Shown here piece by piece: positions 34,788 to 46,029 of a stretch of 64,000 bases of DNA. Under the pieces are notes generated by a model, which was not told the origin of the DNA, did not search any database, and worked only from the letters and a program-made list of their open reading frames with translations. The translations under genes and the position numbers were made by a program. The stretch comes from Usnea hakonensis (Eukaryota; Ascomycota; Lecanoromycetes; Lecanorales; Parmeliaceae): the NCBI GenBank assembly GCA_013423325.1, contig BLJB01000010.1, positions 210,880 to 274,879 on the forward strand, read 5' to 3'. The first letter of the stretch is position 1, and each line of letters starts with the position of its first letter.

Positions 34788-35984
34788 ATGTCACGTCGAG
34801 TCGCGGAGCCCGCAAAAGTGAGTCGGCAAGCATTGACGGCCGTCCTGTGGACCGGAGTGGCAGTCAGTTTCTGCTTCCTCGCCCTTCGAGGTTACGTCCG
34901 TCTTAAAGTCTTCCACCGAATTTTCCTCGACGATATCCTAGTCCTTTTGGCATGGCTAGTCTTTCTTGCCAACGTCATTCTCAATCAGATTATGCTGCCA
35001 ACGTTGTACCTGATGACTGAAGTATACGACCTGCCCGAGGATTTCCCCTCCAAATTTGATTTCTTTTTGCATGCCTATATGGCAACGACCTTTGCCTTCT
35101 GGTGTTGTCTTTGGTCCATCAAGGCTTCCTTTCTGGTCTTCTTCCGGAAATTGGGCCATAAAGTCGCGAGGCAAAATATGCTTTGGTGGTGCGCATTGAG
35201 CATTACAATAATTAGTTTCATAATAAACCTTGCAATATGGTACTACAAGTGCTCTGTTGGGAATATCAGTGTCAATTCAAGTAGGGGTTAATCCACCCCG
35301 CGAGTCATTGCCGGAAGATAGCTAACCTCGCTCAGAATGCGGCCTATCTGCTTCATCAATTCACGTCGAGGACACCATCCTCCGGACGACTTCCGCCTTT
35401 GACATCGTCTCTGATTGTTTTAGTAAGGGTCTAATCTTCTGCCAACCTTGGGCAACAAAGCACGTGATCGCTAACTGCCAGGGTTTTCTTAGTTCTCATC
35501 CTCCCGATTAATCTCCTTTGGAAGGTCCAGATGAAACTCCGGCAAAAACTTCTCTTAGGACTGGTACTTTCATTGACAGTCTGTATTATCGCTGTAGCCA
35601 TCGTCCGTGTTATAATCATCCTGGCCCAAAGCAAGCAGCTCGACCTTACATGGATTTATACCTGGACTGTTGTCGAGGAGACGGTTGGTTAGTCGTCCAT
35701 TTATGTCAACTTCTATTGTCAAGGAGTATTTCTGATTTTAATACACGCCATCAGCCATCATGGTTGCTTGCATGATGTCATATCGAGCGCTTTTCGTCAA
35801 GGACAGAGGAGTGCAACGCCTCCCAAACCTTGAAAACCATACGTCTCAACGACAGCTTCGATACGATCAATATGGACAACTCATTACAGTAGAGCAAAGA
35901 CCTTTCAATAATCAAGAAGCTAGCGATGTGGGCGACGGTGACGCGAGCGAGAATTCTGCTATTCAAGTTGGTCGTCATCCGTGA
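34788..35984 (+). CDS. SAT4/rhodopsin-like fungal integral membrane protein
   Basis: Four exons, 34788-35268, 35336-35422, 35482-35697 and 35755-35984, join in frame to 337 residues. The protein shows the seven-helix fungal rhodopsin-like (SAT4) pattern: ALTAVLWTGVAVSFCFLALR, DDILVLLAWLVFLANVILNQ, AYMATTFAFWCCLWSIKASF, LVFFRKLG, WWCALSITIISFIINLAIWY, the CSVGN..KC pair, then FDIVSDCFRVFLVLILPINL, LGLVLSLTVCIIAVAIVRVI and WTVVEETVAIMVACMMSYRA. The cytosolic tail is Gln/Glu-rich. The first intron has a weak GTGTCA donor but a good branch site (GCTAACC). ATG 34788 is chosen because it opens directly into the family pattern. Such proteins are abundant in Pezizomycotina; function is mostly unknown. 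Confidence 0.85.
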
Positions 35985-36530
35985 TATGATGAACAAAGTA
36001 GATGCAGGCAAAGTAATTTGACTCGCAAAAACTTGTCCCGCAAGTTATGTCTGTTAAAATGGAAGAGAATAGTATGGCTCTTTTCCAGACCACCTTACAG
36101 CTGCGCTGCAGCCTCGAAGCTAGACATTGACAAAAGTGGAAGAACGTGGACAGATGCTGTTGTGAGCAGACTCCTGACTGGGCAGAACCGCTGGACCACG
36201 AAACATGACTCAAACAGAGACTGACTCAATGGCTATGCTTTGCATCAATGATGACTGGCGACGCACAAATGGACAATATCTGCATCTCATTCCCGTATCA
36301 CGCCTATGTAAAGCATCAAGCAGAAGATCTAGAGTACTCGAAGTGCAACGATGTTTTATATCTTACCTCTCAGAGCGGCAGAAGAGTTTTGGAGAAGTAT
36401 TTATAATAAAGCAGAAGCTATTAACAAAGCGAATACTATCGTCGCACGACGAGTACTGGGTCCTTGATCTTGTCCGTTGGGTATGCATCTCGGTCACGGT
36501 TAAAGTATGATACAGCGTTAGTATAGTTTT
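35985..36530. other. Intergenic, no convincing gene
   Basis: Spacer between two plus-strand genes. Short frames such as 36205-36510 have no recognisable content. Confidence 0.45.
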
Positions 36531-36584
36531 CGGGCCACCGTAGCTATTCCCGGGCCACCGTAGCCATTCCCGGGCCACCGTAGC
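36531..36584 (+). repeat. 20-base direct repeat, about 2.7 copies
   Basis: CGGGCCACCGTAGCYATTCC is present at 36531-36550 and 36551-36570, and its first 14 bases again at 36571-36584. The array ends 136 bases before the ATG of the ribosomal protein gene and so lies in its promoter or leader. Confidence 0.85.
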
Positions 36585-36720
36585 CCTACACCAGAACCCT
36601 TGACTTCAACCGCACCCTTCATGACCTTGGAGGATGTATCTTGCTACCAGCATATCTCACCATTGACCTTCAGCCTCCACTCCCCCATCGCCAATTCACT
36701 TTCTCCCTCGAGCCCTCACA

Positions 36721-37821
36721 ATGATCCTCCCCAAACCCTCCCCATCCCTCCGCTCCCTCCGCCCCTTCTCCACCACCCTCCCCACCCCCAACCCAACTCC
36801 CCACCCCCTTCCCCCCCTCTACACCAAATCTCCACCCCCCTACCCCTACGGCCCCGCCCTCACCTACAAAGAGTCCGACTCGGGCCTCTACGGCGGCGCC
36901 ACCCTCCAATTCGGCAACAAAGTCTCTGAAAAAAACGCCCACAAATCCCGGCGCGTCTGGCGTCCAAACATCCACAGCAAGCGCCTCTGGAGCGACAGTC
37001 TGGGCCATTTTGTGAGGGTGAAGGTGCAGGCGAGGGTGCTGCGGACGATTACCAAGTGTGGCGGGTTGGATGAGTATTTGTTGGGGGAGAAGCCGGCAAG
37101 GATTAAGGAGTTGGGGGTCGAGGGGTGGCGGTTGAGGTGGGAGGTTATGAAGTCGGAGAAGGTGAGGGAGAGGTTTGCAAGGGAGAGGGTGGCGCTAGGG
37201 TTGACGAGCGTGGATGATACGGATGGGGTGGAAAATGAAGTCGAGAGGGCGAGTGGGGCGGTCGTTGGGCGAATCCAAGGCGCCAGAGCGAATGTGAAAT
37301 CCTCGACCAAGAGACCCGCATCAGCACAGACACCCCTAGAAATCCGCATCTACTATACCATCCAGGCCATTTCAGCGGAAGCCGCCCGTCTCACGCCTCC
37401 CCCAATCGACAACCCACAAGACACTACTACCACCGAACGCCCCCATCGTCGCTACACCAAGGGCGAAAAGCGGGCGTGGCGGGCAGAGCAAGCGTTAAAA
37501 AACCAGCCTCTAGCCGAGCCAGATGTCAAACTAGATTTTGCAGCAGGGGAGTCATCGGTGGAGGCAGAAGTGGCGAAATTAGAAGAAGCGGTGGAGGCGG
37601 AAGTGGCGAAGTTAGAAGAGGCGGTGGAGCCTGAGATGGAGGATGGGGTCAAGGAGGTGAGGATTAGATTGGGGGTGGCGATGGGGAGGTTGAGGAAGGC
37701 GAGGGAGAAATATGAGCGGGTGAAGGCCGGGGATGCGGAGAAGGAGGAGAGGAAGGGAGAGGAAAAACTGAGGGGGGAGGGTGTTTTGGGGAAGATTAGG
37801 GGACTGGTTGGGAGACGGTGA
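36721..37821 (+). CDS. MRPL24: Mitochondrial large ribosomal subunit protein bL28m
   Basis: Single exon, 366 residues. The N-terminus (MILPKPSPSLRSLRPFSTTL) is a basic, Ser-rich mitochondrial presequence. The bL28 core is GLYGGATLQFGNKVSEKNAH, KSRRVWRPNIHSKRLWSDSL and VRVKVQARVLRTITKCGGLD, then EYLLGEKPARIKELGVEGWR, as in yeast Mrpl24. The remaining ~200 residues form a fungal extension with charged helices and an 11-residue direct repeat, VEAEVAKLEEA, present twice at the DNA level with few changes. The sense strand is strongly C-rich at the start, G-rich from about 37010, C-rich again about 37270-37520, and G-rich to the end. Confidence 0.93.
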   Translation: MILPKPSPSLRSLRPFSTTLPTPNPTPHPLPPLYTKSPPPYPYGPALTYKESDSGLYGGATLQFGNKVSEKNAHKSRRVWRPNIHSKRLWSDSLGHFVRVKVQARVLRTITKCGGLDEYLLGEKPARIKELGVEGWRLRWEVMKSEKVRERFARERVALGLTSVDDTDGVENEVERASGAVVGRIQGARANVKSSTKRPASAQTPLEIRIYYTIQAISAEAARLTPPPIDNPQDTTTTERPHRRYTKGEKRAWRAEQALKNQPLAEPDVKLDFAAGESSVEAEVAKLEEAVEAEVAKLEEAVEPEMEDGVKEVRIRLGVAMGRLRKAREKYERVKAGDAEKEERKGEEKLRGEGVLGKIRGLVGRR

Positions 37822-38202
37822 TGTGTATGTATATATCTAGAGCAGGGAGCGAGCCGGAAAGCTGTACATTCTGCGAGATGGTAATCGAGCACGCCGAAGA
37901 TATATGGTGAGATGGCTCAATTCGGCATGGGACATCTGGAAACGCCTGCCTTTGGCATCACGTCTGAATTGGTATCTCGCCTAGTGGAGTATGTAAACAA
38001 CCAAATATTCTCATAAAAGCGCCGTTAGACCACAGCATCCTTCTATGCAACGGCCGTGATATCTCCAAGCGAATTCCACTAATGATGCATCCCTATATCG
38101 ATGAAAATATAACACCTGTGTTGGTCCCAGCAAATAAAATATGACACCAACCCAACGACCGTGTTTGGCTGTCAATATATGTACAAACATCGTACTCTCC
38201 CT
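37822..38202. other. Convergent intergenic region
   Basis: Contains the 3' ends of the ribosomal protein gene (plus) and SEC3 (minus). No further feature. Confidence 0.5.
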
Positions 38203-41200
38203 TCACCGCCTGAAAGCCGAAACGACGTCTTCTCTCTTCCATTCGACCTCGAGGCTACCTTCGTATACATCCTTGACCACTTTGTGAACTCTCTCTCCAA
38301 TCTGGAGATATCTACTTTCACACTCTCTAAAGACTTTCGTGACAAGCTCTCTTGATAGGCCAGCAGTGTCATCACCGTCGCCAAAGTGTTTGTCTACTCT
38401 CTTCTTCAGGGTTTCGACGCCTCGTTTCATTTCCTTGGCGTCGTAGCTCGAAAGGATTTTTTTGAAGGTAGACCGCGAATGGGAGGCTCGTGTGGCTACT
38501 GAGGTTGGGGAGCCAGGGTTATTCCGTATGAGTGACTCTGTGGATTCCAGGAAGTCGAGAAGCTTGCCCAGAGGTCGACGTATGACGGCAGCGAGATAGA
38601 GCTCCATGTGCTCGTTCATCTCGGCTCGTGCTCGGAAGTTCCAGTCTTCGAGGACAGCATTCTTTCGGACGGCTACTTCCTCAACATAATGATTCATGTT
38701 CTCAATCAGGAGAATGTGGTAGTTGAGGGCTTCCTTATCTTCAGGATCACCTGTAGTCGCACCACTTTGCGTAGCCGTTGGGCTTTCTTTTGCTATGAAC
38801 TTTAAGCTTTCGAACATGGCTTTATTGATTTTCTCGTAGGCTTCATTGACCGTAGTACGCACGGGAAGATGATCGAGAGATCGAGTTGGAGGAAGCATGT
38901 TTTCAAGAGCGACGGAAAAAAAAGGGAATGTCTTCATGAACGCGATGACACCCTTTCGCTTTTTAATTTTGACTTTAGTATCTTCAATGCCACGGATCTG
39001 CTCATTGATGAAGTGAGTAAACTTATTGGCCTGACGATCATGGATCTTGGTGACAGTTTGGGTTAGAAACTCCTGGTTGGTCTCCTCAACCTCGAGGAGC
39101 TGAGACTCGAGGGCGAAGAGGACACCTACGCCATTCATGGCATCTTGCTTGACGGTCCAATCAGCAAGACCCTGAAGTTCGCTCGGCCATGACGAATAGA
39201 TTTCTTCCATGACCCCCAATACAGTCTTGGCCATGTTGCGATCGGGGTCAAAAGGCTTCTTGACCATTAGGTCACCCGTACCTCGCTGTGCGGGGTCGAT
39301 AGCGTGTGCGTCAATGAAATCCTGAGTATCAAGAGATGATGCATGGAAAAGGTCGACCACGAAATTCTGTTCAACGAAAATTACTTTGGCCATCTCCGTT
39401 AAAGCACCCGCAAAGGCTTCGTAAGCGGCCACCTTGCCGTCTCTTGGTCTGTCACCACTTGATATTCGATCCCCTACACGTACGGTCTTAGATCGTTTCA
39501 CCGTCAATTTGCGCCCAACCAAACTCTCGCTCTCTTTTTCTTGAGTCGTAAAGAGGACATCTTGCTCATCTCCCGTTGGCTTTCTGATGGCTCGCTTCCA
39601 GGCCAAGACATTCTCCCCAAATTCTTCCTGGTAATGGTGTTTGATCCGAGTCTCGTACATTCGTAAAACATCTTCCCACTCAGACGGCTCCAGCTCACGT
39701 GCAAAGAGTATCAGTGGTGAATACAACCACAAGTCTTTCTTTGGCGTAGTACGCAATTGATGGTCGAGCTTGGTAGAATTTGCTGACACTTTGTTGGTTC
39801 GATTGTTCTCCAAAGCCTGTTTCGTTCGCTGCTCCATATCTAGAAACATCTTTGACAGATGCCGCTTAAGTCGTTGTATGACATCAGCGCTCTCCCGGCG
39901 AAATGTTTCCTTCTTTTCACGGACTGCGTGCATGGAGCTGAGCTCAGTGCCTCCATGTCCGGTGCTGCTGCTCCGATGTAGGCTGGATTGATCCGCATTC
40001 GTTGATTTGCTGTCCTTGTGACGAAGCTTGGGGTCAATTGTCAACATTGCGGCATAAAGTTGTGCGAGAGTATACTCGACTTCTTGAACCTCGCGAGTGG
40101 TGTTCAGGGAATTGTTCTTGAGTTTGCTGAGGTCTGAAGTTGAAATGGATATCGTATCCAACAGATTTTTCAACTCGTTTTGGAGGAGCTTCTGGTTAGC
40201 CGTCTGAACTTGTAGACCCTGTGATTGAGCCTCAATGTATGCGACGTCCTCGCTTAACGTCTACCCAAAGTCAGTAGAGCTTTCAACAATAGTAAAAAAT
40301 CAGACTTACCCCCAGCTCGACGTTGTACAAAGTAAGCAGGTTGTCGAGCTCGTCGCATTCTGCCATCACTCGGTCCATCATGTCAGCTACTACCCCTACT
40401 CGCTCGTCATTGTTTTCAACACCACTGAGCCAGCTGCCAGCCTCTACTCGGGCGATCTCTTTGCGGATGCCTGTTTCAAATTCATCGAATGTCGCCCGTC
40501 CATTTCTCTCTTCTCCCCAACCGAAATCATTTAGCACCTCTTCAATCTCAAAAGTCCGGCCTTCTAACAAATGAGGATGGATGCCCAATATCTTCGCGTA
40601 TCTGGCCGAATGGTCAGAACGATGCTTCTTACGACGATCCTCTTGAATTTTGTCAACGGTGATTGGCCGCTGTTCGGATTCTGAAGTCCTCTGCTGAATA
40701 GATTCCGATTGTTTTTGTGATACGGACCCTGAAGTCATGGGCGCAACGGATTTCGCTGGAGGAGTGGTGACTTGCACTGTGGGAATCTCTACTTTAACAT
40801 CGGGTGTCGACGGTCGATTTTCCAAGCTCTGCTTGGGTGTTGCTGGCCTAACGTCGTCCTGGCTGATACCCTTGAGAAGAGATGGTGCTTGGAAAACACC
40901 AGTGATCCCGTCACCACTAGCCTTGTCAGTAACCACCTTTTCCGCGGCACCACCAGCGCGGGGTTTGAAGGCATTATAGGCGGTGGCGGCTTTTCGGAAC
41001 TTTGATGCAACCTCCGTGGTGGACTTTTTCTTGATCATCGGACCAAGACCAGGTCGGTGTTCCTCGGCAGTTGGATTTTCTGGAGGTGGGGTTGGCGGAA
41101 ACTTTGTGACAGACGGATCAGGAGTGGAGACCCCATCACCATTGGGTGCTGAGTCTAGTGATGTGGATTCTTGAGTTGTCGTTTGACTTATAGCAATATG

Positions 41201-42817
41201 GCTCAAAGCTGGAGCTGCTTGCGTCTCATTTGGAAAGTCGTCTTTACTCGCTTCTGATTGCTTTAGGGATGATGGTCCATGAGTGGCTTGGCTGGACTCT
41301 TTCCCTAAGACTAGGAGGTGTCCCATATCACCATTCCGAGGGTCTTGGGATCCCTTGGTGGTTGATGCTTTGTCAGGATAGTCCTCATTCAGGCCTAGAT
41401 CGGCGTTGAGAGCTGTTGCTTCTTTGACGAGAGTTGGCTCCGAAGACCGTGGCTCTGCGTTCGGGACGTCCTTTATAGCAGTCACAGGCCTATCTTGTGT
41501 AGAAGCCGAGGATACCCCTGCTGCATAGCTTCCATTTTGTCCTACCTTCTCATTGCTTGATCGGGCAGTTGGCTGCAGAGAACCGGGCTGAATCTCACGA
41601 CCACTTTGAAATGAGTCGGTACTATGCCCTGCCGAAGGTCTGCGGAATTTGGGATGTGTAGCAGCGTTATGCAAAGCTGGTGATTCGGATCGTTTAGTTT
41701 TCAGCTGGTGCTGTGATGATTGAGGTGATGGGTCTTGCGTAGAATCGGTAGAGGGAAATGCGCCAGGCATATAAAGGCGCTCATTACTACTTGCTGTCCG
41801 CGCAGAGCGAATTTGCGCAACGGCACTATGAAGCACGCGCTCTTCGGGAGGGCGGTCTTGAGGCTGGCGGTCCTGGAAAGGGCGGTCTTGAGAAGAGCGT
41901 TCATGGGATGGGCGCTCCTGAGATGAGCGTTCCTGAGATGGGCGTTGCTGTCTTTCTCGGCTTGACTCTACAGGTGGTCCTCGCAAGGCTGGAGGCTCTT
42001 GACTCGGCACCCTTGCACTTCCTTCCGCAGATGCACTTGGCCGTGCTGCCGTTGGTGCACCCTTTTGAGGGCCAGGCGGTCCACCCAATTGGTCAAGCTC
42101 CTGGGAACTAAAGCCAATAAGCTGCGGTAGCTTCCCTCCAGTGTATTTCTTATAAATCTTGATGAGACTGAATATGAAGAAGTCCTTCTCCTTTGCAGTG
42201 TTGGCTTTCCAATAATATGGTTTTTGCACAGTCACGATGAAACCGGTCGGCCCTGCCATAGATTTATTATTCTGCTGCTCAGCAGTCTGCGGGACCGCAT
42301 TGGTAAAAGACTCGATGATCTCCAAATCATCCAACACCCAAGTCTTTCCAATTGAGAAGGTCGTATTGGCGTTCTCCCTTGCCTTGTGCATTCGTACGCG
42401 TCCGGACTTCTTTACAGCGACAATGATCACTCGTGCTTTCTTATTGTCTGGTGGAGAATCCAGAGGAGGGGGACTGGACGGGTAGGCAGCATCTTCTACA
42501 ATGCGAATGTGTGTAATGTATGACTCGGATGCTGGCAAATTTCAGCTCAAAGAAGACTGTGTGCACACCCAGAATGACTGACCTGAGCCATCTGCCTCCT
42601 TCTTGCCGAAACAGCTCTCGATGATGCGTCTCTTTTCGTCCTCGAACATCTCAGCCCGGCTCATCTCCGAGACTGGAGGATTTCGCGGGTCATTCGTAGA
42701 GACCGAGCTCATCGCACTCATGTTACTGCCATTGCGATGATCTTGGACCGGTCGTCCGCCAGTCCCTAGCCCATTTGGCGGACCCCGTGGGCGATGCGCG
42801 GGAATGCTGGCGTTCAT
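38203..42817 (-). CDS. SEC3: Exocyst complex subunit Sec3
   Basis: Landmark subunit that tethers secretory vesicles to the plasma membrane through phosphoinositides and Rho GTPases at growing tips. Exons 42817-42583, 42531-40310 and 40260-38203 join in frame (1504 residues). After a short N-terminus, residues ~60-230 form the Sec3 PH-like domain (FEDEKRRIIESCFGKKE; ASESYITHIRIVEDAAY; GFIVTVQKPYYWKANTAKEK; DFFIFSLIKIYKKYTGGKLP). A long disordered Ser/Pro/Gln-rich middle contains a degenerate run of QERPS/QDRP units. A helical block ending ECDELDNLLTLYNVELG is followed by Sec3_C (TLSEDVAYIEAQSQGLQVQT; HPLGK-like and VEEVAVRKNAVLEDWNFRAR). The length matches fungal Sec3. It is divergent from SRP40. 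Confidence 0.95.
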
Positions 42818-42959
42818 AGAGGGCAGATGCTCGCCGCATGGGGCTCATCGAATTGGTTTTGTTTGAATCGCATGCCTCATATTGGCAATTTCCCTTGGTG
42901 CTATACAAAGAGTTTTTGCAAACGGTGAGGCGTTGCTGAGTCAAGTATGAAGTACTGGA

Positions 42960-43800
42960 TGTTCTGATCTAAAGGTGGTTCCTTCCATTCCAGAGTAAGT
43001 AGGTAAGGTAAGGTAAGAGACTTGGCCACCCACGCTAGCGGGACTTCCCGAGCAAGAGTACCTTAGCGGACTTCTATGAGCTGCGGGAACCGTATCTATA
43101 CCGTGTTAAAAAAGGTAACCGCCAAAAGGCGGTACCTTAATACTAGTACTACAATTTTGTAATTATTTCGCTACGTACTAAAAATAAAATGGTTCTAGTT
43201 TCGTAACGGTAGTAGATTCGTTCCTAGATTTCTACGTAGTACAAATTATTATGGGAGTAGCGAAAGATCGGAATTCCCTTTAGAACTGCCAAGATCTGCC
43301 AAGATCTGCCAAGATCTGCCAAGCCAAGTACTCGGAAGAAGTGTTACGAAGACTTCATCAACGTCGCATTAATTTTGACCTCAGATTCGATCGATTCAGG
43401 CGATTTTCTCGCGGGGGTGACTTTCGGATACTTGCGCCTCGTAGTGTGGGGAGTGGGGACTACCTCCCTTAGAGACCTGGTTGGTTAGTACTTGGCAAGG
43501 TAGGGGTCCAAGTCGGAATACACGCTAAGTCGGAATACACGCTAAGTATACCGCGCTAAACCTTAAATCGTAAACGTAACCCAGCTTTAAGCGGTACTTT
43601 CTAGGTTACGTGTCTTAGAATAGCTTGCCAAAAGGCGGTTTGCTAATACCATAACGTTTCAAAAAAATAATGGTAAAAGTACGGTAAAAGTACGGTTTTT
43701 GAATCCCATAGAAGTCTACTAAGGTAGCCGAGTAAAATAGGTAATAATAAAGTATTCTATTTTTTTTTTTTTGTTTTACGCTATCGCCAATTTCATTCTC
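42960..43800. repeat. AT-rich spacer with short tandem repeats and a hairpin
   Basis: The stretch between SEC3 and SRP40 is poorer in GC than its neighbours and full of TAC/GTA words. AAGATCTGCC occurs three times in tandem (43291-43320); a 17-base unit around CGGAATACACGCTAAGT occurs twice (43511-43544); GTAAAAGTACG is doubled near 43674-43697. CCGCCAAAAGGCGG with flanking AGGTA/TACCT forms an imperfect hairpin at about 43104-43129, and a related CCAAAAGGCGG recurs near 43628. No reading frame is conserved. It may be a decayed mobile element or an RIP-altered relic, but no terminal repeats or transposase remain. Confidence 0.5.
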
Positions 43801-43851
43801 ACAACGCTCAATTTCTTGACCAATTGGACAAGTTGACAACATACCGTGAAC

Positions 43852-45633
43852 ATGGCACCTAAGTCAAAGTCAAAGGCAAAGAAACCACCTCCAGTGATAA
43901 AGCCAGAGTTTGAGCTGCCTCCCCCCGGCTCAGAGCCTCCTCGAAAAAAGAAGAAGAAGAATGCACCAGACAGACCACAGCCAGAGTGGATGTTTCCTGC
44001 GGACGAGGATAATCCTGTCTTGAATTCGAAGCCCAAGTCAGAAGCCCAGATACTGAAAGATGAGAAGGACAGAGACGATGCTATCAAATTCTTGAAGTAT
44101 AAATCAGTCAGCGCGCCAGTGAAGGCTCCACCTCCAGATCTACTACTCACCCTTGTTGGGGCATTCTTATCTTCTTACGGCTTCAATAACACTTCGCGCC
44201 TCTACACAACTCAATTACAATCAAGAAAGAAGCTAGATGCCTGGAAGATTGAGATTGGGAAACAGCTGCCTAAAGGGTTCCCAGACTTGGTCAAGATCTT
44301 TAAAGAATGGTACAAGGGTTACCAGGATCAGTCACGAGTGGAAGAGACCAGTAGCAGTGATACTGACGACAGCGATAATACCAAGGCAGCCAAAAAGGCG
44401 AAGAAAGCGAAGAAGGAAGCGAAGAAAGCAAAGAAGGAAGTGAAAGCAGAAGCCAAGGCCCGTGAAGATGCAGCGGCCAAGATTGTTGCAAAAGACATCA
44501 CGAGTAGCAGCGGCAGTGAGAACAGTGACGGTGGGATTGACTCGGATGTTGAGATGAAGGATGCGACTCCAGCACAGGCGTCCAACGGCGAAATTACAAA
44601 GTCATCTAAGGTCAAACCCTCGCTATCTACATCAGGTTCAAGCTCAGACAGCGATGCCGACGACGAGGAAGAAAACGCTGGCACAGCGCTATCTATGCCT
44701 GCAGCTTCAAAAAAGCCGACAGTCACTGAACTGGTGAACGGATTAAAGCGAAAAGCAAGTCCCAGTAGCTCTTCGAGCTCGGAGTCAGAGTCAGACTCCG
44801 ACACCTCTTCCTCTGCGAGGGCAAAGGCGATACCTGTGAAAAAAGATATATCCAGCCCTGTCATCTCGCAGCCTCAAATTAATGGCTCAGTCTCCAAGCC
44901 ATCTGTCGATTCTTCGTCTTCTTCAGATGCCTCCGCGTCGGACAGCGAATCCGCCGTTTCCAAACCAGCTGCAGCTACAAAAGCAGTTGCCAAAACGGCG
45001 CCGGAAACTTCCTCGGATAGCTCATCATCGGAAAGCGAATCTGCTGATGAAGCTCCTCAGTCAGCACTGCTCACGACAGCTATCACAAAGGCAGAAGCAT
45101 CTCCATCATCATCATCTTCCGAATCAAGCTCGTCAGACAGCGATTCCTCAGAAGTCGACTTTTCCAAGCCTCCGAAGCCAACCGTAATCAAAACAACCAA
45201 AGTCGTGACTACCAAACCTAGTCAAATCTCCAGCGACTCCAGCGCAACTCTCCAAGCAACCTCTGTGCCAACCCCCTCAGTCGCAAAGACAACCCTTCCC
45301 TCCACCTCCTCAATCCCACCCAACCAAAAAACCACCACAACCACCACCTCAAAACGAAAACACTCCCCCTCCCCACCCCCCAACCCCCAAACCGCTAAAC
45401 TCTCCAAAAAGCAAAACACCCCCTTCCAGCGCGTCCCGCGCGACACCCGCGTGGACCCGAAAATGGCATCGAACGCGTACCGCTCGTACGATTATGCGGA
45501 TAGGGCACATCAGGATCTGAGCGTGACGAAGGGGAAGGGGTTCACGAAGGAGAAGAATAAGAAGAAGAGGGGGAGTTATAGGGGGGGGGTTATTGATGTT
45601 GGGGGGGGGAAGGGGGTTAAGTTTGAGGATTGA
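43852..45633 (+). CDS. SRP40: Srp40/Nopp140-like nucleolar phosphoprotein
   Basis: Nucleolar chaperone-like protein of snoRNP biogenesis. Single exon, 593 residues from MAPKSKSKAKKPPP (43852). A Lys/Pro-rich opening is followed by a LisH-like helix pair (LLLTLVGAFLSSYGFNNTSR, LYTTQLQSRKKLDAWKIEIG), then a long alternation of acidic serine clusters (SSSSSSESESDSDTSSS) with Lys/Ala/Pro-rich linkers, as in Nopp140. The C-terminus FQRVPRDTRVDPKMASNAYR, YADRAHQDLSVTKGKGFTKE and KNKKKRGSYRGG is the SRP40_C domain. The serine clusters are probable CK2 sites (inference). From 45460 the sense strand changes from C-rich to G-rich, with runs of nine G near the end. Confidence 0.92.
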   Translation: MAPKSKSKAKKPPPVIKPEFELPPPGSEPPRKKKKKNAPDRPQPEWMFPADEDNPVLNSKPKSEAQILKDEKDRDDAIKFLKYKSVSAPVKAPPPDLLLTLVGAFLSSYGFNNTSRLYTTQLQSRKKLDAWKIEIGKQLPKGFPDLVKIFKEWYKGYQDQSRVEETSSSDTDDSDNTKAAKKAKKAKKEAKKAKKEVKAEAKAREDAAAKIVAKDITSSSGSENSDGGIDSDVEMKDATPAQASNGEITKSSKVKPSLSTSGSSSDSDADDEEENAGTALSMPAASKKPTVTELVNGLKRKASPSSSSSSESESDSDTSSSARAKAIPVKKDISSPVISQPQINGSVSKPSVDSSSSSDASASDSESAVSKPAAATKAVAKTAPETSSDSSSSESESADEAPQSALLTTAITKAEASPSSSSSESSSSDSDSSEVDFSKPPKPTVIKTTKVVTTKPSQISSDSSATLQATSVPTPSVAKTTLPSTSSIPPNQKTTTTTTSKRKHSPSPPPNPQTAKLSKKQNTPFQRVPRDTRVDPKMASNAYRSYDYADRAHQDLSVTKGKGFTKEKNKKKRGSYRGGVIDVGGGKGVKFED

Positions 45634-46029
45634 GAGGGGGATTGAAGGGGGGGAAAGGGAAATCGGGTATGGAAGGTGGGGGAAAAGTGCTGAGTTTTGA
45701 CGGAGCATTGCTAATGACTCTTACAGTCGATGTATCTATCCCTTGAGAGAGTCTCCATCATCATTATCACCATCATTAGCCTGCAAGCCAACGAAAACAG
45801 CGATTTCCGGTTCTGAGCTGGAAATAGCATTCATATCTATCTTATGGTATATAGCTAGCTCCACAAAAACAACGCTCAAAGACAGCTAGCTACACACTCG
45901 CCCAAGTTGATAACAAGCAGCGAAAAAATCATTATTCACGTCAGGGTATCAGCACTCATCAATCCATGGAACAGCATCCCGTCCGTCCCCCTGTCACTAT
46001 TCCACTCACTCAAATCCACTCCACTCACC
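45634..46029. other. Convergent intergenic region
   Basis: Holds the 3' ends of SRP40 (plus) and the surface-protein gene (minus). No further feature seen. Confidence 0.5.

Noticed and set aside
36999..37349. Minus-strand frames opposite the bL28m gene
   Set aside because: Shadows caused by the skewed composition of the sense strand.
43291..43320. CRISPR-like short repeats
   Set aside because: Units are directly tandem with no spacers, and this is a fungal nuclear genome.
44882..45187. Overlapping plus-strand frame inside SRP40
   Set aside because: Out-of-frame reading of the Ser/Glu-rich repeats; no independent support.
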